Assembly (NCBI GenBank): GCA_030512335.1 | Contig: JAULSU010000005.1 | Coordinates: 2,542,001-2,606,000, forward strand | Length of the DNA stretch: 64,000 nucleotides | Source: Immersiella caudata | Taxonomy: Eukaryota > Ascomycota > Sordariomycetes > Sordariales > Lasiosphaeriaceae | Direction of reading: 5' to 3' | In this document: positions 56,895 to 64,000 of the stretch, piece after piece | Layout: every line of letters begins with the position of its first letter | Position numbering within the stretch: the first letter of the stretch is position 1 | Program-made: the position numbers and the translations under genes | The notes under the pieces: model-generated | Seen by the model: only the letters and a program-made list of their open reading frames with translations | Databases searched by the model: none | Told to the model about the DNA's origin: nothing

Positions 56895-59800
56895 CTAGCT
56901 ATTGCCCACCATGCGCCACTCTAGCAGTTTGATGACCCGCTCATAGTTCACATGATTCCCCCGAACAACGGCACACCTACACCCTTCAATGGCCCAGCGA
57001 AGGGGAGTTCGGCCCCGTCCATCTCTGCAACTTAAAGAAGCGCCTTTCACTAACAGTAGTTCCACAATACTATGCCGGCCCTTTTCGGCAGCGAGAGACA
57101 AAGGTGTCCTGCCAGCGTGGTTCCTATGCTCCAACTGAGCGCCCTCCTCTAGAAGTATTCTTGCTACCTTCGGATCATAGAGTGATCTGCATGCCCAGGA
57201 TAATGGCGTGTTTCCGCGGTGATCTTCCAAATCGATCCAGGCCCCCCTATGCAGCAGCAACTGAACCTTTAGAGCACATGCCATCTCTGCAGCATAAGAC
57301 AATGGCGTTCGACCCTCTGGATCCTCGGCATCAACCATAGCCCCGCTGTCCATCAATATCCCGATCGTTGTTAAACCTCCAATCCCTTTGACAGCACGAT
57401 GCAATGGCACACAACCCATCGAATCCCTGGTATTGACAGTGGCTCCCTCCTTTATCAGCAGCTTCGTTACTTCATCCTGTTGATACCCAGCGGAATAACT
57501 CAAAGCTGTCCGGCCTTGATCATCCATTGAATTAACCATGGCGCCTTTACCTATCAAGACTTTCGCCACGTTCATATATCCCAATCGAGCGGCAGAGATC
57601 AAAGGTGTCTGGTTGTGGTCATCCACCGGATCAACTGTGGCGCCCTTTTCCAGCAATGACTGAACCACAGCCGAATGCCCCTTTTTCGCCGCAAAAGACA
57701 ATGGCGTTTGTCCCTGGGTAGTATCCACCGGATCAACTACGGCGCCATTTTCCAGCAATGACTGAACCACAGCCAAATGCCCTCTTTCCGCCGCAAAAGA
57801 CAATGGCGTTCGTCCTTGGGTATCCACCGGATCAACTGCGGCGCCCTTTTCCAGCAATAACTGAACCACATCCAAATGCCCCTTTTCCGCCGCAATGTAC
57901 AATGGGGTTTGCCCAAACATGTTGGAACCGTTAACATCAGCGCCATTATCCAGAAGAAACTTGATTATGTTGAAACCCCCTGGAACGCTCTCGCAGCATT
58001 CGATTAGTGCCGCTCGGTCATCTTCGTCCCTGGAGTTGATATTGGCACCATTGTCAAGCAAGAGGCTGACGACTCCCTCATGTCCTGCAAGCACAGCCCA
58101 CCAAAGGGGTGAACGATTGTTATTCTTTTTATCAGTTTCTGCCCCGTTCTCGAGCAAAATCCTAACAACCGATTCGTGCCCCTGATAAGTAGCGTGTCCT
58201 AGCGGCGTCCAGGAATCCCTGTCTTCGCTGTCAAGTTCTGCGCCATTCTCTAATAGTAACTTTGTGAGACTTGGGCATCCGGCCGTTGCGGCGTGGTTAA
58301 GTGGGGTCCGGTTTCTCTCATCGGTGGCATTCACCTTCGCCCCATACTCCAAGAGCACCCTTGCAACACCCTCATGCTGTAATGCGCAGGCCAGATGCAG
58401 GGAACGACCGACCCCGGCGCCTTGGTCCAGGAATTGCTTTGCTAAGGATGCGTACCCGCCTCTGGCTGCACACACAAGCATAGCTGTAAGGTCATAGGAA
58501 TTGCCATTGACCTCGCTTGAGTCTTGATGTAGAAGGAACGCAGCCACAGCTTCGTCACAAGCTTCAAGGACGTCAGGCAGAATGCTACCGCTTGTGGACG
58601 AGAACTTAAAGTCTCTACCAATTGCCAACTTATTCCTCTTTCCCGGATACTGGGCCAACAGGCCATTTATTCGGGCCTCCGACCAGCAGGCTTGTCGTAG
58701 TTCGAGGGACAGCAGTGCTTGCGTCGCTTCATCACTCCCAATAGCCGCAGCAGCAAGAATCGCAGGCCCATAACGCCCACTTCCAAGGGAAAAGCAGGAT
58801 TCCTTCCAAGGATAAATTTTGATCAGGTCAGAGAGCCCGTACTCTGCCAGAATGTAAAGAAACTTGGCGTTTTCCTGGTAATGCCTGATTGGGTATATTT
58901 CAATAGCGTTCTTGACTTTAATCCACTGCCAGAGCGGGAACCTTTGAAGAAAAAGGTCCTGAGGAGTTCCGTTGGACTGGGCGCTGTTGGCGTGGCGAAG
59001 GACGTTGTCGACTGAATATCCGAAGAACGGAAACTCCTGGCTAAGGGCGTCCCGTAGCTCTTTTCGTTTAAGTTTCCGGTCTATCCGTGGGAAAATAGCT
59101 CTCACCTGGGATCAACAGCAATCCCTAAGGACTTCGTGGCTGCCGCCAGCAATATTGACGGTAGCCCCGGACCACTGATTCCCATACTCCCCGAGTAGGA
59201 ATTCGCGAACAGATTCGTGGATGAACTGGACTACGGACGCTTTGTTTCGTGTGGCCTCGGCTAAACCCTTTGAGGATGATCTGACAAAGGCCTTCAGCCT
59301 TTCCAGATCCTCACTTTCTTGATCCCAAGAACCTGTGCACCCCTCGTCGATGCCGAACTGGACCGCAAAATAAAACTCTTGCGGGTTGAGAGGCCGATTA
59401 GCAAAGAGAACCCATTTGAGGCAAAGCTGAAGGAGCTCCGGATTCTCTTCATCTCGTGTCAAAATCATCTTGAACAGGTCGGCAAGTCTGGGGGGGATCT
59501 CCTTCAAGCGCTGACGCATCCGCTGAATCGGTTTCCCGGGATATTCGGAGTTGAGTATGTCGATGACCAAGACGGCCTAGAGGAAAATGTTGAAGGATTT
59601 CTCGAGGATCTCCGATTGAAGCGCCAGGGCCTGTATGTTCTTCCCGAGCCTAAGTTTTGATCTAATATATTGCTCAATATCGGCTTTGTGCCCCACTTCG
59701 TCCTCCAGGATGAGCTCGATGCCTTTGCTGATCTCGATATGCGGGTAGTGGCGACTGGAGAAGCAGATTTGTAGCTGTATTCTAGATGTGTGTGCCATGT

Positions 59801-61606
59801 CACAAATCTCTTCGAAAAATGAAACCATGTCTTTGACTTGGGTGTCTTCGCATTCATCGAGAGCGTCCACGAATATCGTCAATGACCGACTCCTAAGTTT
59901 TCGAATGGCGTATGTCAACGTTTGTTTTAAGGCCGGTTCGTTCCAACCGTTCAACTGAATGCCTCGAGCGCCGTCTACTGTCATCCACTCGACGCTTTCT
60001 TCCAAGTCCCCTGCCGTCTCAAAGAGCTGGTGTAAGATTGATCGATACAGTCCACTGGTAGATTTCTCCTCGATTGCGCCGCGGGCGAGGAAGAAGAATG
60101 ATATCGTGATTTGCAGATGGTCTCCCTTGGTGCGTAGCCTGGCCTCCTCGAAGAGAAACTTCATCAACGTTGACTTTCCAGTGCCTGGGTTGCCTTTGAT
60201 CCACAGAAACCCGCCATGGTCAGGCCGTTTTGTCGCATCACGCCAGATTTTATACTCTGGCTTGTCGAAAAACCAACGGCAAGTCGTCCCTTGAGCAGCG
60301 GGAAGGGATGTTAGCCGCTGGTCGATCTCGGAGAAGTAGAGCAGATCCACGAGTGACTGCTTGATCTCACTAGGGATCACGTAGCTCGAGTTCTCAGGAT
60401 ATCTGTAGACCTCTTCTAAAGAATTTTGCGTCGCGCTTGCTCCAGACTCCAGCCCCTTCATGACCAAATCAAGGTCATCAACTTCATGTTCTGCATCCGC
60501 CTCGGTGTCTTGGCTCTTCTGGGGGACAGGAAACTCGTCCCCGCGACTCCCTCTAGTCGTACTCTCTATAGCGTCGATGATAAAAGTCAAGCCTGCTGCT
60601 ACTTTTGAGTATTCCGGATCCTGTGGTCCAGAAAAGCGACACATATTCATGTGGTTGCTTGAAATGCGCTGTTTCGTTTCTATGATAGGGTCATTTAAGC
60701 AAGAAGACGCCTCGTCGACGACCTGCTTCCCGAAAAGCGCGATGACGCTGAACTCCTCCTGGAAGGAGTATATGTGCCATTTTTTCTCGTGACACATCAT
60801 AGAGAAATCGTCCCTCAGTCGTGCGAGGACTTCGGCACCCGGCATAAGAGCACTGACAATCTTCTTGTTGACTTGGGCGCCAAGGGCCACAGCCGATACT
60901 GCCAGGACGTGGTGAAGGAAGCTTCTGGGGTCTGCTCCTGCATGGGGTGTCCCGAAGAACATGACGCCTACTGTGGCTTCGAAGATAGCATGAAGATGAG
61001 GCTTGACTGATCCCCATCCTCGGGAGATTCGCAATGCCTCTTTGGTGACAATTCCGCCGAGACTGTGAGCAACGAACAGAATCGGACGGTGTTGCTGATC
61101 TGCGCCACGGCGTTGGTGTTCAAGAGATGTCAGAAAATCTCCCGCGTGATCGTAGACGCTGCTCTGGCTCACAGGGCCTTTCGCCCAATGCCGGATCTTA
61201 GGGTCGTATCCGTATGTGGGGATTCTTGAGTTCGGGATGGTCTGGGAGGCGAGCTCAGTTGGCCAGTAAACGCCTTTTCCCTGCTCTGGTTTGAATCCGG
61301 CGCGGAATTCATCAGTTGATGTGTTCGCTGTGAATTTCTGATTGGAAAAAAGCTTTCGGAGCTTTGAAGCTTGTCCGTTGTATGAAGCCTCATCACCCCA
61401 AGAACGCTTCTTCGGCGTGCTTGACTCTCCTGTTGATCGTGTTGTCCATGTGTCCTTGGGATGCCCAGTAAACCCATGCACAAACACGATGCTTTAGAGG
61501 CTAATCAGTACCTTCCTCCGTACTGCGGCGGGGAAACCTACTCTACGATGGAGGACGGGGCCTCATACAGCACCGTAAAACCCTTCTCATAGACGTGGAT
61601 GGTCAT
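56895..61606 (-). pseudogene. SesB-NACHT-ankyrin NLR-type gene with two in-frame stop codons
   Basis: Exon 1 is 61606-61542 and exon 2 runs 61491-56895 in one frame of 1554 codons, interrupted by TAG at 59579-59577 and TGA at 59114-59112. The N-terminal alpha/beta-hydrolase (SesB-like) domain has Phe-Val-His-Gly-Phe-Thr-Gly-His and the nucleophile Ala-His-Ser-Leu-Gly-Gly. The NACHT domain has Walker A Gly-Asn-Pro-Gly-Thr-Gly-Lys-Ser-Thr and Walker B Phe-Val-Asp-Ala-Leu-Asp-Glu-Cys. A helical part and about 16 ankyrin repeats follow. The first stop falls at Phe-Leu-stop-Ala-Val-Leu-Val, where relatives have Trp, and the sequence continues normally after it. No GT-AG intron can skip either stop in phase. 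If translated, the product would end after 659 residues, without ankyrin repeats. Fungal NLRs act in non-self recognition. The two stops could also be assembly errors. Confidence 0.85.
57621..57921. repeat. Near-identical ankyrin-coding tandem repeats, about 99-102 bp
   Basis: Copies starting atccaccggatcaact at 57621, 57723 and 57822 are almost identical in DNA, whereas the other ankyrin repeats of the same gene have diverged. The phase corresponds to one ankyrin repeat of 33 residues, with one codon extra in one copy. Confidence 0.85.
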
Positions 61607-62053
61607 GACGACGATTCAACAGAATTCTCGCCGCGACGGCTCGGGCTTGCGACGCGGTAGCTACCTTAGAGAGGTAAATGAACATGCTTGACGAATGGAG
61701 AAGGATGCCTGGCCATCTTAACCCGGTCTCGCGACAAGGCTGTGGGCGAAGCGGACGAGCGGGGTCCGGCCAACTCAGGAACTAGCCACATGGAATCGAC
61801 AGAGGGTACCGGAGCCTGGCATACCTGTTGTTAAAAATGGCGGTGTATGGTGTTGTGTGACTGAGCAGAATTTGGATCGCCCAGGTTGAATGTGCAGTTC
61901 CAAACGCTCCTGCTATACTTGCCCCAACAGTCCACTCACTCACCGCAAGCACGCACCTTCCGCTTTAGAAGCTTTCATTCAGCATACAATTCGCTGTGGC
62001 CAGAAGAATGCTACCTACGAGTAAATACATCTATCGGCAATTGTAACACAATC
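61607..62053. other. Intergenic region between the NLR gene and the HECT ligase gene
   Basis: About 450 bases between two minus-strand genes. It holds the NLR promoter and the HECT 3' UTR. Nothing else seen. Confidence 0.4.
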
Positions 62054-64000
62054 CTAACTCAGGTCAAAGCCTGCGCCGCTCTTCACCGCATACAACAGTT
62101 TACTCTTTAGCGTCTCTGCCGTTTTATACTGCGGCAGCTTCAGCAAGTTGATGCAGGTGCTTGCGCTGGGCAGTCTTTCCTCGTCCCGGCCGCTGTCGCT
62201 AATACTAAACGCTGGCCGCAGCTGGCTGAAGCCCAGTAACGGCGCACGTGGTGTGCTCGTCACGTACTTGAGCACTTGGCGACGCTCTTCGTCCTCGAGG
62301 CTGTGCATGACCTCCCAAAAAAGCTTGACTGTGGGGTGCTCCTCACCATCATCGCCAATGGCATAGACGCCATTGTATACTGTGTTCTTGCGCAGGTCCT
62401 CAATGTCGATCTCTGAGTTGTCGCCGCCAACCAGACGCTGCAACTCGTTCTGGTTGAACATGCTGAGCCAGCCAGGGTCGATGATCATGCCGAGTCCCCG
62501 CAAGAAGGCTCGCGTCTGCTGGTGAGGTTGAACCATGAGACGGTGGCGCGCGACGTAGCTGATGTACAGCGGCCGGTTCTCGTTGGTGACGGGCATGTTC
62601 TCACCATTGGGGACCAGATTACGTGTCACAGTGCGCAACGGCTCCCCTGGAAGTGACACCGTGTCGGTGATGGTAAAGTCGGCGTCAAAGTCTTTGACGT
62701 CGCCCGGGTAGTTTTTGAGCTTCATCATGCCTTGGTAGAGCTCCTCGTCCAGCTCGCGGAGGTCGTTGATATTGGCCCGATACGCATCAGAAGCTGCCGT
62801 GGCCCACTTCAAGAGGAAGAACCGAGCAAACACGATATTGATCAGGATCCCTTCGTACATGCACTTCCCAATGATGCGCCCCAGAAACTCGTACTGCTGG
62901 AGAAGATCAGTCATGTTGTCGCGCCACTCCTCCGAATCCTCCGGAATTCCGGCAGCCTGTAAGGCTTGCTTCTGCTGGTCTATTGCGCATGGGTTGGGGT
63001 AGTATGCGTTGTTGCTGTTGGTGACGAACAGCCTCTGGTCTTGGGTGAAGGCCTCTTGTGTTACACTCGTGAGAAATTCTTTCGTCACTCCACCTCCATC
63101 AATCCCGGCCTCTTGCATTCCAAACTCGTCCACGAAGGTGATCTGTATTGGCTCTTTGAGGCCATCCTCCAGCTTCCAGAAGCTCTCCATCGCGTCAGTG
63201 AAGCATCTCCCTCTTGTAATCTCAGCTTTGTGCTTGCTGATTATGTTGTGACCCGGCGAATCAGGCTCAAAAGATCCCCCGTGCTGTGACAGAACCCAGA
63301 GTCTCCATCTGTCAGGATCGACATTTCCGCCCCTCCTCCGTTGCATGTCCACCTTGACAAATTCGCGAAATATTTGGACCCGGTTTTCGAAAGGGATGAC
63401 AAAGGGCATGTTTCTCAATATCTCCAGCTTCGGGGCGTTGGCCGCCAACATTCTTTCCCTCGCTGCCTTTTTCTGTTGTGCTCTCATTCGTTCCATGTAT
63501 GCATGACGAGACTGCCTTTGGCCGGTTAGCGTGAGAGCGAGCGGTTGATCGATGTCCATCTCATCTTCACCCGCGGCTTCTTCATCATCATCATCGTCAT
63601 CTTCGTCATTCAGGCGTCTTCTTCTGTCCTCTTCAATCAACACGGCCTGCTCAAACCCCTTCATGTCGAACCTGGACGTCATCAGCCAGTGGCCGTCTGG
63701 CAAAAATGGGCGTCTTGAGTCTCGTTCATAGAGCATCTTCATCGCTGTCGTCACGAGATTCCTGAATGCAGTAAAGTCAATGCCGGCTGTGATGACAAAT
63801 GTCTGCGGCTTGAGGGTATGGTTGCGCCGCTGCGAGGGAGATGATATGTTGTCAAGCAAGCCGTGACCCGCAGAACCATCAGTCGCCGCGAAGAGAGTTT
63901 CGGGCGCATTGTAGTAAAGTGTGAACGCGAGGTGCTTCAGGAACGAGGCGAGGCGCTCCAAGTCAATTTTGGAAAGGCTGCTGGACCTCAGCCGCGAAAC
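62054..64000 (-). CDS. HUL5: HECT E3 ubiquitin ligase, Hul5 / UBE3C type (C-terminal 648 residues)
   Basis: The frame is open to the right edge, so the N-terminus is missing. The visible part has an armadillo-like or helical N-region, an acidic insert (Asp-Asp-Glu-rich, around 63570-63610), a basic helix, and then the HECT domain. Its opening Pro-Phe-Val-Ile-Pro-Phe-Glu-Asn-Arg-Val-Gln-Ile-Phe-Arg-Glu-Phe and Ile-Thr-Phe-Val-Asp-Glu-Phe-Gly-Met-Gln-Glu-Ala-Gly-Ile-Asp-Gly-Gly-Gly-Val match UBE3C/Hul5 rather than other HECT groups. The catalytic Cys is 33 residues from the end, in Ser-Thr-Cys-Ile-Asn-Leu-Leu. In yeast Hul5 extends ubiquitin chains at the proteasome and on misfolded proteins. 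No intron is seen in this part. Confidence 0.93.
   Translation of the reverse strand, partial: VSRLRSSSLSKIDLERLASFLKHLAFTLYYNAPETLFAATDGSAGHGLLDNISSPSQRRNHTLKPQTFVITAGIDFTAFRNLVTTAMKMLYERDSRRPFLPDGHWLMTSRFDMKGFEQAVLIEEDRRRRLNDEDDDDDDEEAAGEDEMDIDQPLALTLTGQRQSRHAYMERMRAQQKKAARERMLAANAPKLEILRNMPFVIPFENRVQIFREFVKVDMQRRRGGNVDPDRWRLWVLSQHGGSFEPDSPGHNIISKHKAEITRGRCFTDAMESFWKLEDGLKEPIQITFVDEFGMQEAGIDGGGVTKEFLTSVTQEAFTQDQRLFVTNSNNAYYPNPCAIDQQKQALQAAGIPEDSEEWRDNMTDLLQQYEFLGRIIGKCMYEGILINIVFARFFLLKWATAASDAYRANINDLRELDEELYQGMMKLKNYPGDVKDFDADFTITDTVSLPGEPLRTVTRNLVPNGENMPVTNENRPLYISYVARHRLMVQPHQQTRAFLRGLGMIIDPGWLSMFNQNELQRLVGGDNSEIDIEDLRKNTVYNGVYAIGDDGEEHPTVKLFWEVMHSLEDEERRQVLKYVTSTPRAPLLGFSQLRPAFSISDSGRDEERLPSASTCINLLKLPQYKTAETLKSKLLYAVKSGAGFDLS

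Noticed and set aside
59036..59115. Intron starting gttgat that could remove the second NLR stop
   Set aside because: With the acceptor cccttag it is 76 nt and shifts the frame away from the ankyrin reading frame.
59577..59660. Intron that could remove the first stop of the NLR gene, since ttttcctctag looks like an acceptor
   Set aside because: There is no GT donor in the preceding 60-80 bases that keeps phase; the sequence upstream is conserved coding sequence.
1..64000. CRISPR array, bacterial operons or phage genes
   Set aside because: The window is eukaryotic with spliced genes; no spaced direct-repeat array or prophage gene was seen.

Overview
The window is nuclear DNA of a filamentous ascomycete (Pezizomycotina, probably Sordariomycetes). 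Genes are spaced 0.1-5 kb apart on both strands. Introns are short (mostly 48-90 nt) with GTRNGT donors, CTRAC-like branch points and YAG acceptors. The gene set is typical of moulds: ATG13, HSE1, BUD22, RAD4, RRD1, a SesB-NACHT-ankyrin NLR and a GH55 glucanase. The genus assignment is only an impression. All exon structures were worked out by hand from splice signals, reading phase and conserved motifs.

Layout, left to right: (1) 0-7.3 kb: a partial methyltransferase-like gene (-) divergent from a cytochrome P450 (+), then a DUF1295 membrane protein (+), a centrin/Cdc31 gene (-), and BUD22 (+), a ribosome-biogenesis factor. (2) 7.3-13.4 kb: a fungal F-box-like (2EXR-type) protein (-) with SUMO-interaction-like motifs, behind a gene-free 2.8 kb stretch of degenerate and perfect tandem repeats that is purine-rich on the + strand. 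(3) 13.4-31 kb: a mitochondrial 2-oxodicarboxylate carrier (-) with an 11-nt microexon and a GC-AG intron, a very large ankyrin-RCC1-BTB-BTB protein (+), ATG13 (+), the ESCRT-0 subunit HSE1 (+) and a tRNA-Asn(GTT). (4) 31.7-40 kb: a C2H2 plus fungal-specific-domain transcription factor (-) followed by 5.3 kb with no gene I can support. (5) 40-51 kb: a secreted GH55 exo-beta-1,3-glucanase (+), a phytanoyl-CoA dioxygenase-family enzyme (-), RAD4/XPC (+), a SET-domain protein (+) and the PP2A activator RRD1 (+). (6) 51-57 kb: a GH92 alpha-mannosidase (-) and a GH125 exo-alpha-1,6-mannosidase (+) in divergent orientation with a shared 1.25 kb upstream region. (7) 57-64 kb: a SesB-NACHT-ankyrin NLR-type gene (-) with two in-frame stop codons, and the 3' part of a HUL5/UBE3C-type HECT ubiquitin ligase (-) running off the right edge.

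Most genes are unrelated housekeeping or trafficking functions that happen to be neighbours. The clearest functional grouping is the divergent GH92/GH125 pair (removal of alpha-mannose from mannan or N-glycans), with a beta-1,3-glucanase about 8 kb away, which together suggest turnover or attack of fungal cell walls. The most unusual signals are the NLR with two stop codons and near-identical ankyrin repeats, the SIM-bearing F-box-like protein, the carrier gene with microexon and GC-AG intron, and a recurring switch from C-ending to G-ending codons part-way through at least ten genes.
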